Below, in pieces: positions 11,621 through 23,300 of a stretch of DNA of 64,000 nucleotides; positions within the stretch are counted from its first letter, which is position 1; each line of letters opens with the position of its first letter. The position numbers and the translations under genes are program-made. The notes beneath the pieces are model-generated. The model ran no database searches, was not told the DNA's origin, and saw only the letters and a program-made list of their open reading frames with translations. The stretch is taken from NCBI GenBank assembly GCA_944739405.2, contig OX123182.2, positions 69,567,183 to 69,631,182 on the forward strand. The letters run 5' to 3'. Source of the stretch: Euclidia mi. Its lineage: Eukaryota > Arthropoda > Insecta > Lepidoptera > Erebidae.

Positions 11621-12915
11621 GCTCACAGTGCGTCAAGACCGTATGCACCCCAATACCCCGTACACAGCATAGGGCGATCATGTTTACAATTCGGCCCGTC
11701 GTAAGACCTGTAAGCTTCCCGTTAAAGCGCCGATTAAACTACTCCAAGGCTAACTGGACGCAGTTCTCACAATCCATAGATGAAGCACTACTGAATGTTT
11801 CACCAACTCCACAGAACTACAATAGATTTGTCGATATTATTGCAAAAATATCGCGCAAATGCATACCTATGGGCTGTCGAACTTCCTACATTCCAGGGCT
11901 TTCGAAAGATTCTGCGGATCTATTGAAAGAGTATGAGTCCCTATACAGTCGAGACCGTTTCTCCGAGGACACCACTTTGGTCGGTGAAGAGCTGTTGTCG
12001 CGTATTAGTGACTCTAATCAGAAGAGGTGGATTAACACTATTACTAGCATAGACTTGACTCACAACAGTAAGTAGGCCTGGAATACCATCCGGAAGTTGA
12101 CCTACGACCCGCCTCCACCAACCTCCCCTAGTGTTGTTACCGCAAACCAAATTGCCCATCAACTTCTTTTGAACGGCAAGTCATCGTGCCGCTTTAAAAA
12201 AGTTCCAGATCTAATTAGCTGCACTAGTCCAACTGACCAAATAAGTAAGCCCTTCAGCCTGACCGACCTAGTCTCTTCAATAAATGACCTTAAGAGCAGC
12301 AAAGCGTCGGGAATGGATAATATTTCAGTGGAGCAAATAAAACATCTAGGCCCAGCTGCTGTCTTGTGGTTGCTGCTTCTTTTTAATAACTGTTTGGAAT
12401 CCGCTTCAATACATCAACTGTGGCAAAAATCAAAAGTTATGGCTACACTAAAGCCGGGCAAGCTAGCAGATAATCCAAAAAACTTCCAGCCTATATCACT
12501 CCTGTGCCATACTTACAAATTGTTCGAGCGATTACTGCTGGCCAGGCTCACGAACTTGGCCGAGCCGGTTTTGATTCCAGAGCAAGCAGGTTTCAGACCG
12601 GTGAAGTCATGCTGCAACCAGACACTGAAACTCACGCAGTACATAGAGGACGGGTTTGAACTGCGTAAAATAACTGGCGCCGTTTTTGTGGATCTCTCTG
12701 CAGCCTACGACTCAGTGAACCTCAGGCGACTGTTGTGGAAGGTCGAAACCATGACCGGCGATCACAAATTTGTCATAATACTCCGAGAGCTTCTCCATAA
12801 CCGCCGCTATCAGGTCCATCTTCTATCTGATAAGAGTCATTGGAGACCTCAAAATGGTTGCCCCAAGGAAGTGTTCTGGCACCGCTTCTGTTCAATCTCT
12901 ACACAAATGACCAAC

Positions 12916-12959
12916 CTTCATTCTTACCATCTCTTTTACAAGAGATAGTAAGAATGAAG
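12916..12959. repeat. Fold-back at LINE junction
   Basis: Two 20-nt arms (12916-12935 and 12940-12959) are complementary at 19 positions and separated by four bases, ttac. It lies exactly where the jockey-like coding sequence gives way to the inserted LINE. Confidence 0.85.
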
Positions 12960-13600
12960 AAGATATAGAAAGAAGAGTTAATGCAGGTAATAGTGTGAAT
13001 GGAGCTCTGAAGGCGTTTATGAACAGTCAAAACGCGTCCAAAAAGGCACGTTTGGCTGTGCATAGAGAGGTGTTAGTGCCAACCCTATATAGTATATATG
13101 TAGGTAGGTAGATATATGGTAGTGAAAGTTGGGTATGGCAGAAAAGACTTGAAAGTAGAATAAATGCTGTAGAAATGACAGCACGGAGAAGTATGTGTGG
13201 TGTATCTTTGACCGACAGAGTAAAGAATTGTGTGATACGAGAGTGGTGTGGGGTAAAAAAGATGTAGTGACAGGCATCGAGAAAGGCATGTTACGATGGC
13301 TTGGGCACATGGAAAGGATGGATGACGAAAGACTGACAAAGAAGATATATAAGGCAAGGGTGAATAAGACAGGACGAAGGGGAAGACCTAGGCGAACGTT
13401 CTCTGACCAGATTGGAGACATTCTAAAAAAGGACAAATCAGAAATACCCGAAACAGAAGAGCATGCACGAGAAACTTAATGGGAGTGAATGAAGCAAGAG
13501 AGGTATGTCAGGATCGTTGCAAATGGCGTTCCGTAGTCTCTGCCTACCCCTCCGGGAAACAGGCGTGAGTCTATGTATGTATTTATGTATACAGTAAACG
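12957..13600 (+). pseudogene. 5'-truncated LINE C-terminal fragment
   Basis: Inserted between the RT palm and the YADD motif of the jockey-like LINE. It encodes RRVNAGNSVNGALKAF, YGSESWVWQKRL, GMLRWLGHMERM and RRGRPRRTFSDQIG, the usual C-terminal region of a common lepidopteran LINE. It closes with VSAYPSGKQ and a (TATG)n-like tail. One stop (near 13109) and a frame change near 13480 show decay. The 5' junction carries a 20-bp fold-back (12916-12959). The stretch 13600-13755 is unassigned AT-rich sequence. Confidence 0.8.
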
Positions 13601-15743
13601 AATCTTTCAAAGCCTTAGGCCGGTATTCTTATAAGGTTAAGCAGAGGTTATACATACCTACATATTGAACTGTTATGCTTGACCCTGGTATATTTTCATA
13701 ATATATATATATATAAAACTGAATTAAGATTGTCTTTTGGGATATATACCTCGTACCTTTGTTTCCAAACACCTCCCGATTTATTTACGCGGACGATCTT
13801 GCCCTAATATCACAAGCTACAAACTTCGAAGAAATAGAAGCAAATCTCACTAAGGCTCTTAGCATCTTGAATACCTACTATGAGGCAAACGCACTTAAAC
13901 CCAACCCAACTAAAACTGAGTCATGTGCATTCCATCTGCGTAACAGCCAAGCGGGTCGCGAACTTAAAATAGAGTGGCAGGGAATGCCTATAGCTCACAA
14001 CCCACATCCCAAATACCTAGGCATTACTCTTGATAGGGCTCTCACCTACAGAAAGAACTGCAAATTATTAAAAAATAAGGTCCTTACTCGCAATAACCTG
14101 CTCCGGTGCCTCATTACTGCTAAGTGGGGAGCTGCTCCGCAAGTAGTGCGAACTTCTGCCCTGGCGCTAGCATTTTCAGCAGGTGAATACGGATGCCCTG
14201 TGTGGAGTCGATCCGCGCATGCAAGGTCAGTGGATACAGCACTTAACGAAACTTGCCGGGGTTGCTTAAAACCAACCCCGGTAAAGCTGTTGTATCCACT
14301 TGCTGGCATCGCACCTCCGTATGTTCGTTGGGCCGAAGCGAGCTCGAGACGGTACCGATTTGGCTTGTTCGTGCGGAGCAAGACAAACGATGTCCCATCT
14401 TACATCGTGCTCTGCGTGCCCGAAAACTTGCACTCAGGAGGAACTTACGACTACCTCCGACCATGCAGTCAGCGTGACTACTTTCTGGGCCTCAAAAATA
14501 TAAATGTTTGCCAGCGATACGCTAAGAAGAAGACTGAAGTTAACATCGCAAAAGTTAAGGAAACAGTGACTGAAAATCCTCATTCAACTTTGAGGGAGAT
14601 AGCCGCCGAACTTTTTTTATCTCATGAGTCGATCCGTACCTACCATTTTAACTAATCATTTAGGTATGAAACATGTTGCCGACGAGTCAATTCCAAACGA
14701 ACATTCATGAAGCGCATTGTTACTGGTGACAGTCTTGTCATGTTTACGAGTTTAACATGCAAACTAGTCAGCTTCGGAGAGGCGCGTTCCAACTGAACCG
14801 AAACCGAAAAAACCACGCCAAACTCGTTCAAAAGACAAAGTAATGTTGAGTGTTTTCTTTGACTATCGCGGTGCTGTGCACTCGGAATTCTAGCCCGAAG
14901 GTCAAACGGTAAACAAGGAATATTATTTGAGCGTTATGCGGCGTTTAAGAGAGCAAATTTGACAAAAAAGGCCAGATTTGTGTAAAGAAAATTCGTGGAT
15001 ATTGCACCACGATAATGCGCCTTCGCACAAGGCTATCATTGTGAACAAATTTTTGACCAAACACTAAACGAATACCATCGAGCAACCATTATATTCACCA
15101 GATATGGGTTTTTTCTTTTTCCTAAACTCAAATTACCACTTCGTGGCACCCGTTTAATTCCGGCAATAGCGTTTAAAACATGTTTTGATGTTTGGATTAT
15201 TCGTTGGTGTATCGTTTCTGAAGGAGCATACTTTGAAGGTGATAAAATAAATTTGGATGAATAACAAATAGTTTGTGTATTATTAATCTTTTCACGGTAC
15301 TTTCTTGATGGAGTAGTATCTTTTAGCTCCACCACATACATTTTAGTAAACATTAAGCAACTGTTACAAGTGCATTTCATGCGGTATAAAATTCCTTGGA
15401 GAACCTAGCGCCGCGTCGCCTCCCGTACTATAAGAATACCGATATGGGGAAGTCGCTCGATAGTACACTAACGGCTGATATTAGATATCCGATATCCGTA
15501 TCTCATACCGGCCGTAAGAAATCTAGTATTCATAAAATGAAATTCTTTTAGCGGCTGGAAATTTTGAATGTATTTTGTAATTTGTATTTTAATTACAATT
15601 GGTTAAAATAAAGTATTTTGCATTTGATATTTCAAATACTCGACTTAAAAGTATTTTGTATTTGGTATTTTAAATACACGCTTGAAAAGTATTTTGTAAT
15701 TTGTATTTCAATTATAGAAAAGCATGTATTTTGCCCAGCCCTG

Positions 15744-18700
15744 TATGTATGTATGTATGTCAAAGAAAAATTAACTAGGATTCTAAATAAATCTTGTTAA
15801 GTTATCAGGGACTAACCAAACATGTCGCATCTAAGCCGTATCCGACAATGTCATACTGACGACCTACAATCGTGTAGATTTATCATATTAAATCAAACAT
15901 GCAACCTCTTACAAGTCGTGGTGTTACACCAAAACGTTCTAATGTTCTATTTATACAATACTGATATTTATTATCCCGACTTCTTGGATTCTATACAACT
16001 CGAGTAATATCCACCCACAGAAGGTGCAATATGTCACAAAATACAACTGCAAAATTTTGTACTGCGCAACGAACTTATCAGTCTCCAAATTATATAAAAC
16101 GCTCTGGCAACAAGAGCGTTTAACATAAAAGAAAATGACGTATTTGGATTGCACAAGACAAAAGTATAAATATCAAATGTATGAGCGTACTTCCAAATGA
16201 AATAAACCCCGAGGGGAACGTACCGTGATGTACAATCTACAAAATTACATTTAATTTCAACTTCGTCATAGCCTATTATCGAAATGAATTCGTCTAAGAT
16301 ATTTTGTTGAAAAACATAAACCATTGTAGTATTGTAGCGTTAAAAGGCTATACACGAGGCTACTTTATTTTCCAAAAGCTCTTTAGGATAAAAGTTAAAA
16401 TTGCAGCAGCTATAAAGCATATTTTTGTAAGTACACAAAAATATGCTTTATAGAGAAAACTGGACGTTTTCTGTATGAAGCATTACTTTATAGCTAAGCC
16501 TCTAAAAGAAAATATTCTTAAGTAAACCTATTTGTAGAGAATAGGGTAATCATATTTAAAATTAAAAAATATAAAGTGCGACCCAAGGCTATTGCTTCGA
16601 AATACTGGACTTAGGTAAAAATGCGTGACCATTCTTTCCGTAAAGGACCGAAATCGATACTTTGCAACGCTCTTCACAACTAGGGGCTAAAATATTGACC
16701 CTCATTTGTTTTGAAATGTTTATCCGAGCCCCACTTGAGGCCTCGGAGTTGTAGAGGCAGTTATGCTAATAAATTTATTACGTTCAGTATCTTGCAAGCA
16801 AATGTTCGTACCATCATAAAACACAGTTATAAAAGTCGCACCTTATCAGAGAAACGTCGCGGTGCTCACGACATTGAGGCTAGTTTGTGCCGAGTCTCAC
16901 CTCACCGAGGAAATAATATTTCTCACAAAATAACTTCCTCCTACTTTTTCTTTCATCTCTCTGCTAAGATGGAATCGTAACGAACCGATGTCTGTTTTAT
17001 ACACAATATTTTCAGAAATACGTGTTTGTCGCAGTACCTAAAATATTTACCAACCTTACTCTTGTGAATAAATATTACCACAAAAATGTTGCGAAGTTAC
17101 AATGAAAGCTATTACAGATTTCTAAAACAACAATAAAATGTTGCTTTGACCGTTGCTACGACTTCCACGCAACTGTTTCTGTTCTTTTTACATAAAGGTT
17201 ACAACATAAGAGTGCAGCCCACTCACATGTGAAAGGTGAATTCCTTGTGCCACGTGTCCTTTATCAATCACAATGATTAAAGTCCGCACTGAAGACCAGT
17301 TTCTTTATATGTATTTACCAAAATCAGACAAGGTAGAGTCAAGAAGTGCTTACAATTCAACGAGATCGAGCGACTGACAGATTCAGTGGAAGCTCACGCA
17401 GCGAGTAGTGTTTGTCCGGATATTTCTTGCGCCGCACGAATTGAAGGTTCCTCTACTTGACTACCCTTGGCAGCGTGGTTTGAATCACAGCACCGGAGGC
17501 CAAACACGGTAGGTATTTACGCAAATAATTGAGCCTTTTAATTGTGTAAAGGACTAGGCACATTCACGTGGCCTTTTGCGGTAGAAACACACCGCATTAC
17601 GCTCAACATTCACTAAAGGCACGCTTGTTGTACACTCGAGGCGCCGATTTTTATGTAAAATCACAGTTTATACTTAAAATAGAATTGTATATGTCCAGAA
17701 AAGAAATTCCTCCACTATTCCTTACGAAGCCTGTGCTTTATAATCAGCAAGAGTACTTACAGTAAGTTTTGTTGACTCAGTAGATTGTGCTATAATTCCT
17801 TCCACTTAAAATGCAAGCTTGCTCATATTACAAAAACATATATTATTACCATGAAAGGTTTTACACAAAGCTGAAACTTTCTCAAAGCTGGAGAAGAATA
17901 TTTACTCGAAGTCTATTCTTAACGTAGATGGAGCAAAGTCGTTCAGTCCGTGCATACATTTTATAGTAGTAGGTAATAATAAATTCTGACGGTTGCGCCA
18001 TTTCTGACGGTTTTTGTATGTTTGCAGCGATACATAACTTCTCTACAACTTCCTGCTGAAACGACCGCCCACAATCTCGTGCTACATAATACAGTTCCAA
18101 AGTTTCATGTAAAATTCAAAGAACAAACTTTTTAGAAAACACAAATTTAATGAATAAGTTTTCCGTTTTTTTACATATTTAACGAGCGTTTGAAGCTACT
18201 TAGCTTTTACAATATTTTATGACAAATGTAAGTCAGACTTTTACATTAATCACAATAATTATCATAGAATTCTTTTTAATGATCATACTCGTAATTAGGG
18301 AGACGGTCTACGTGCTGGATACTGCAAAAGTATTTGCTGACAATAGAACTGTACACGAGTTAACTAAAATTATATGATAAAACTAAGCAGAGTTTAGTTG
18401 GAAACAAATAAGATAATTATATCAATTCTGGATACATGACTGTCTTCATAGTTTTAGGTTAAAGATATATGGACTTTGTGCCAACTAAAATCAACTTTAG
18501 GAAAAAACAATATGTCATATCTATAAAACAATCACTCTCCTTTTGTCGCATTGTTTATTCGTAAAATACGACAACATTATATATTTTTTTCGATAGTTAA
18601 TCGCGAAGCGTGACGTGATAATACTTTACTTAATTTACTTAAATATAATTAAGATATAAAATTGTATTTGTTTATTTTATGACAGCTAAATAGAAAGCTA

Positions 18701-19138
18701 ATATATTACTAACTTAAACATAAATAACGAGTTTAGTTTAAAAGAAAACGAATCCATCATTCAGACTTTTACTTAAATTCATATGCATTACCTACTTAAG
18801 TTTTATTTAGTTTCAAATTTCATTTTTGTCACTGCTTATTTTGATATTTTGTATCTTGTAAGTCTTATAAAAGTGTAAGTTTTCTTGACATTATAAATCA
18901 CATTCGTTACTTTTTATTAGTAGAATTTTAATATGACGCCGTTGCTTACCTCTTTCTACCTCTCTACCTCTTTCTTTCAGTTGCTTACGTAATGTATAAG
19001 ATAATAACTGCATAGGAAAGAACGTAAAAATAAAACACATCGATATTAGTAAGTATTTAATCACACCACCAAATTAAGATTTTCACCGTAAAAATAAAAC
19101 AATTTATTTTGTAATAAGTATCAGAATAGATTTTAACT
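15744..19138. other. Non-coding, downstream of the AKR locus
   Basis: A (TATG)n run (15744-15760) continues the hAT target repeat. No gene recognised beyond it. A 19-bp perfect hairpin occurs at 16410-16453. The sequence around 17240-17290 has a few AT-rich homeodomain-like words, which alone mean little. Confidence 0.5.
16410..16453. repeat. 19-bp perfect hairpin
   Basis: Arms 16410-16428 and 16435-16453 are perfectly complementary around a six-base loop (aagtac). The AT-rich stem contains tataaagcat. There is no T-run after it that would suggest a terminator. Confidence 0.85.
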
Positions 19139-19190
19139 TTAGTAAGCAATGGCTTGATTGGAGAACGGATGATCCTTGTGTGCTCGACCC
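19139..19190 (-). CDS. AKR last coding exon
   Basis: Acceptor ttacag precedes 19190. Joined to the exon ending at 20840 in the correct phase it reads E-GRAHKDHPFSNQAIAY and a TAA stop at 19141-19139. HPF near the end is typical of AKR C-termini. The C-terminal loop shapes substrate choice in this family. Confidence 0.75.
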
Positions 19191-20839
19191 CTGTAAAGTT
19201 GATTAATCCTTTATGAAAGAATACATCCCAAAATAGATTCAACAATCCCAATTAAAATCATAAAACAAAGTTTCCTCGTTAATTTATCTATAGTAATTGA
19301 GCAAAAACTATTTAATCAAAACTTTAATACCGGCTTACAAATGGGTTCAAGTTATCACAATTGAGCCAAAATCCAGTAAAATAAAAGCTTCGACGCCTGA
19401 GGGAATATGCAAAAACATTGTTTTCTTTTTCGACAAACGGCACACGTGGCTAAATATTTAAATTCTAATTTTATGTGAGCGAAGGTACAAGTAGCAGCTA
19501 GCAATATTGTAAATGTGGAAGTCTATTTGTGTGATTGTCACTGAATCACCTCCCTGTGAGGCTATGAAAGCGATAAAACTTTCCGACAAGGCAGGAAACT
19601 TCTTGCTAAATGAATCCGTATATTTTTATCCCCAGTGGATTGGGTGTTTACTGAGTTCAAAGACTTTTATACCTACTTTTACAATTATTGTGGAAATGAA
19701 ATTACATGGTCACAATGGAAGTTTTAAATTAGTATAATCTAGTTACTATCCGCGGCTCCGCTTGTGTGAGTGTCGGTTAACTGACAAAAGATATCCTGTG
19801 TGCTATCTGATGTTTAACTACATCAATTCAAAGTTTCATCAAAATGTGTTTCGTACTTTTCTACTGCCGCGTTTAAAATGGAGTAAGAAGACATAAAAAA
19901 AAACACTTAAACGTTTGCGGTTTGTACACATACCTACTGATATTTGGGTAACGCAACGATACGAAAATAAAGTTGAAATATTTGTTCAGACATTTCGGTG
20001 TGGGTTATGCTCTGTCCAGCTATGCCCACGAGATGACTGCAATGAGTCATCTTGTTAGCACAACTGGTGTTACCTACACCGACCCTGCTATATGCTAACC
20101 CATGACAAAACGAGCTTAAATGTAAGGTATTTTATTTTCAATTGTTTCGGTGTTCTATAAAATTGTCTAAAGCGGCTTTTTATAGTACTTTTTTAAAGAC
20201 GTATTATGAAACAACGTTTAAATAAGTATGAGGTGAAGTCTAGACCAACAATGTCATATGTTATACCTCTAAAGATTCAAGTATTTTATGTCTATAAATG
20301 TAAATGATTTTGAATATCTATCGCATTTTATTTATGTATTGCTAGCTTCGTAGGCTGTTTGTTTGCCATAAAAAGGGGATCGGAAAGCAATAATTCTTCA
20401 CCCATATCAATTGCCGTTATAATGGGCGCTCAAATATTCACTACATCCTATATATTATAAGATTATGTCTCGATAACAGGTTCAATGTTACTGCAATAAA
20501 TATCAACGATTTAGCTAGCTTCCATCCGCGACTTCGCTCGTGTAAATGCACGTGTTACTTAAACTAATGTGTTTCTATGTATAATATGTATGTATTTACA
20601 AAAAAAAAAGTATATATGTATGTTTATCCATTATATAGTACCCATAGTACAAGCTCTGCTTAGTTTGGGACTAGATGGTGATGTGTGTATGTGGTAGAAT
20701 ATTATTATTATTATTATTAATTAATTATCTGTGTACTAAAGTTCATCCAAATATATTCAGCTATTTTTGAAACCCAAGCGTAAAACTATGAGATTTAATA
20801 TTAGTTAGACCTTACAAAGGAAATTAACAGTTTTCTTAC

Positions 20840-20992
20840 TCTGATTGTGGTAGACGACCGTTGCAGTCGAGATTGTTGATCGCCTCGATATCAGCCTCCG
20901 ATAGTTGGAAATCCCAAACATTGAAGTTCTCTTGTATACAAGCCTTGGATGTCGACTTAGGTATTACAATGATACCCCTTTGGATTTGGGAC
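20840..20992 (-). CDS. AKR exon with IVIPKS cofactor motif
   Basis: 153 bp with acceptor ttatttcag and donor GTAAGA. It encodes SQIQRGIIVIPKS, ENFNVWDFQLS and DIEAINNLDCNGRL. IPKS and the following basic residues bind the adenine phosphate of NADPH. The first base completes the Arg codon begun in the exon at 34881, across a 13.9-kb intron filled with transposons. Confidence 0.9.
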
Positions 20993-21235
20993 CTGAAATA
21001 ACAGAGAAATCGTAGAACATATGTAAATAGGATTTCCTCAGGCTTTGCACTTTGAATGATTTTACCCGCACGCCCTAGACACATGGTAACAACAGACGGC
21101 TAAAGGGTATGTTAATGTATAAATCTCTACTACTAATCTAAGAATGAGCCCAAACTGCCCTAAAGATCAAATACATTGTAACTAAATTCACGGTAAAAAG
21201 AAATCTTTAATTCTTTAATAAGTCCTGATTGAATT

Positions 21236-23300
21236 TATTTATTTATTTAAACCTTTGACACCAAACACTTTTGAACATTATTTGAACTTACATAAATATA
21301 TATATTATAATAAATATATAAGATACATACATAGATATCAATTAAGATATATAAACATAATTTCAATAAAATTAATACATATTATTACTACATACTAGTA
21401 CATCTACATTTCATTAAGGAGCCATTTCAATTGAGAACGATAAGTGGACACATGGTCATACTTGCGAAGATTGAAAATGAATCAAATGCAGTTATTCAGA
21501 AGACGGTCAAGTTTGTTAAGGATTCAGGTCAAAGTAACATACATCACCATAGTCGATCAGAGGGAAAATCAAAGTTTGCTCAAGCATTGTTTCAGTCTCG
21601 GGCGGGAGAAAGTTTTTTAGGCGGTAGAGAGAGCGTAGAGTACCGGTGACTTTCTGACTCACATAGTATACTTGGGTTTGCCAATTTAGCGTGCTATCTA
21701 TATGCAGCCCAAGATTTTTAACACTAAATGTAATAGCTGGTGAAGATGTGAAGTCCAGTCTCTTTAAAATTTTTTGACTACCTAAACAAAAGCTTGAGTC
21801 TTACTAGGATTGACAGCTAAGCCAAACTTGTCCGACCAAGGTAGTATAGCTGCTAAATCGCTATTTATCTTATCTATGGCTTCTGCTACGCTTTCCACAT
21901 TTACGTGTGAATAGATCTGCAAGTCGTCGGCATACAAATGGTAAGTAAGCACACTGAAGATGTTGAGTCAGGATATTTATAAAAATAGAAAAAAACAAGG
22001 GAGAAATAATGCCGCCTTGAGGAACGCCAGAAATAGTGTCGGACCACCCCGACGATGAATCATCGAGGCGGACAGACTGCTGACGCCCTCGAAGATAATT
22101 TGAGAACCAATCCAAAGCTTCAGGCGAGACCCTGGGCCTTATCATACTAGCGGATTGCGAACGTTCTCAAAGCGGAGCGGGCGCGCAACGAATTCGTTAC
22201 GGGCTCACAACAGTCACAATGAACACGCCGCGTATGCGCAACGAATTCGTTGCGGACGCGCAAAGAGTAAAAAGCGATGCGCAAAGAGTAAAAAGCGATG
22301 CGCAACGAGTAAAAGTAATAAAGTCAACAGCTATGTTTCCTCGTCGGAATCCATTTTGTTACTGGATGTATTGTACGTCGATAATTTGATACAAACATGC
22401 GACAAAAACGTTACGTATTTGCCACGCGTCCGCGACGTCCTCGCTGCGCAGCCGCGGCGTGTTCGCGACGCATTCGCTGCGCGTCCGCCCCGCCCCGTAA
22501 CCGCTCCCAAACCGCTAGTATGATAGCGCCCTAAGATGAGAGAGGATAGATATAAGGATATTGTGAATGACGGTATTGAAGGCGTTTGAAAAGTCAGTCA
22601 CCAGCACGGTGATTTTGGTGCTTTCTATGGCCTCTCGAATATCGCCAGTCACTTTAAGGAGGGCGGAGGTATTACTATGGCCTGGCCTGAAGCCAGACTG
22701 TACTGTGGGCTCAACAATCGGTTATTGTGAACAAACCGAGTCAATTGTTTGTGAACACAGGCCTCTAGCACTTTGGATAGAAAAGGTAGGATAGAAATTG
22801 GATGGAAGTAGTTAGGAACAGTGGGGTTTTGGATTTTGGGCAGGGGAATTATGTAGGCTTTACGCCATAAGGAAGGGAAGGTACCGGAAGCAAGGGAAAA
22901 GTTAATGATGTGGGATATCGCAGGTAAGATGTGATCCAAGATTGTTGTTATCATGCGACGGCTGATATTGTCACATCCCACAGCATTAGATGTTATGGAG
23001 AGGATTGACTTTTTGATCTCGCCTGAAGACTCTGGAGAACTCTGAAATTATTCAATATTGGGTTGAGGCAACCCCGCTAAGTAACTGAGCGTCATGATCT
23101 GGTGATGCAGCGAAATGGTAGAGGTGAAATGCCAGTTGATATCATCCAGCTCAAGAGTCCCACAATTGTCGACGTGCTGCTGTTTGCCAATGCCTAGTGT
23201 TCTAAGGAACCTCCACGTATTAGATGGTGATGAAAACTTTATGTTATCGAGAATATGTCGGCGTTTGGCGTTACGCACCATCTGATTACACCGATTTCTT
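21236..23300 (-). mobile_element. Broken CR1/jockey-type LINE
   Basis: Minus-strand pieces in order: RRHILDNIKFSSPS (23281-23048), an RT segment with GCDNISRRMI, WRKAYIIPLPKI and ISILPFLSKVLEA (22981-22649), then SPEALDWFSNYLRGR, SGVPQGGIISPLFF (22145-21960) and YADDLQIYSHVNV (about 21940). Below 21780 the post-RT region is riddled with stops and ends near 21415. The stretch 21236-21415, with a (TTTA)n run, may be its tail or another element. A MITE splits the RT at 22141-22524. No endonuclease is present, so the copy is 5'-truncated and dead. Confidence 0.75.
22141..22524. mobile_element. MITE with 13-bp perfect inverted termini
   Basis: atcatactagcgg (22141-22153) is repeated inverted at 22512-22524; similarity extends outward to about 20 bp with two mismatches. 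The element interrupts LINE RT coding. It is GC-rich compared with its surroundings, has palindromic gcaacgaattcgttgcg words, and a 21-bp unit (gcgatgcgcaaagagtaaaa core) present about three times at 22257-22315. The long open frame inside is incidental. Superfamily unclear. Confidence 0.75.

Larger units (their letters stand above)
11680..14503 (+). pseudogene. LINE reverse transcriptase, interrupted
   Basis: The linker (11680-12075) precedes an RT with KSSKASGMDNIS, NPKNFQPISLL, EQAGFRPVKSCCNQ and VFVDLSAAYDSV (12097-12900). After a foreign insert, the catalytic FIYADDLALIS resumes near 13780. The true C-terminus changes frame twice and ends with a zinc-knuckle-like CSCGARQTMSHL (frame around 14360) and the stop at 14501-14503. 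A stop at about 12073 separates linker and RT. The open frame that continues past 14503 into VNIAKVKETV is a chance fusion with the mariner. Confidence 0.8.
10900..14532 (+). mobile_element. jockey-like LINE, near full length
   Basis: Inserted in the mariner ORF with target duplication actgaagtt. It has a roughly 120-bp leader, an apurinic-type endonuclease, a reverse transcriptase, a Cys-rich C-terminus ending ...WASKI and stop at 14501-14503, then a short tail ending aagaagaag (to 14532). Internally it is interrupted by another LINE fragment at about 12920-13755. Confidence 0.85.
10676..15264 (+). pseudogene. mariner transposase, split and decayed
   Basis: The N-terminal half (10676-10899) reads MDKNMKQRVCLKF through SKTRAYEWYKAL and SGRPSTSATE, the helix-turn-helix region. 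After the LINE it resumes at 14542 with LREIAAELFLSHESIRT, HHDNAPSHKA, LFPKLKLPLRGT and ends FEGDKINLDE at a TAA (15262-15264). The first catalytic Asp (VTGDS) and second (HHDNAP) are present. The third, normally in APxDFFLF after SPDM, is lost to a small deletion near 15108. Several in-frame stops and shifts occur. The protein would cut and paste the element between TA sites; here it is dead. Confidence 0.85.
10504..15313 (+). mobile_element. mariner-like transposon interrupted by a LINE
   Basis: The left end contains tcaaaaaagtatcgggaa (about 10511-10528) and the right end, inverted, tcaagaaagtaccgtgaa; these agree at 15 of 18 positions. Each end abuts TA, the Tc1/mariner target. The element is about 1.2 kb without the 3.6-kb LINE at 10900-14532, which left a 9-bp duplication actgaagtt (10891-10899 and 14533-14541). 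Confidence 0.8.
9740..15743. mobile_element. hAT-like DNA transposon with nested insertions
   Basis: Left terminus cagggttgggcagtattt (9740 on) and right terminus, read inverted, cagggctgggcaaaatac (15743 down) are matching inverted ends of the CAGGG type used by hAT elements. Exactly 8 bp, tatgtatg, is duplicated outside (9732-9739 and 15744-15751), the hAT target-site length; this site lies in a TATG repeat, so the duplication alone is weak. Subterminal regions are rich in copies of tatttgaaatac-like motifs on both sides (9750-9960 and 15567-15730). The host element supplies only about 1.2 kb; the remainder is a mariner and LINEs. No hAT transposase is visible, so it is non-autonomous. Confidence 0.8.

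Noticed and set aside
13759..14655. A single 298-residue protein
   Set aside because: It is a fusion of LINE RT sequence, in the wrong frame at its end, with mariner transposase through the 3' junction at 14532.
20000..20110. Possible small MITE with gtgggtta-like ends
   Set aside because: The inverted match is short and imperfect, and no target duplication was found.
22155..22523. 122-residue plus-strand frame rich in Arg and Ser
   Set aside because: It coincides with the MITE from end to end and arises from its GC-rich tandem units.
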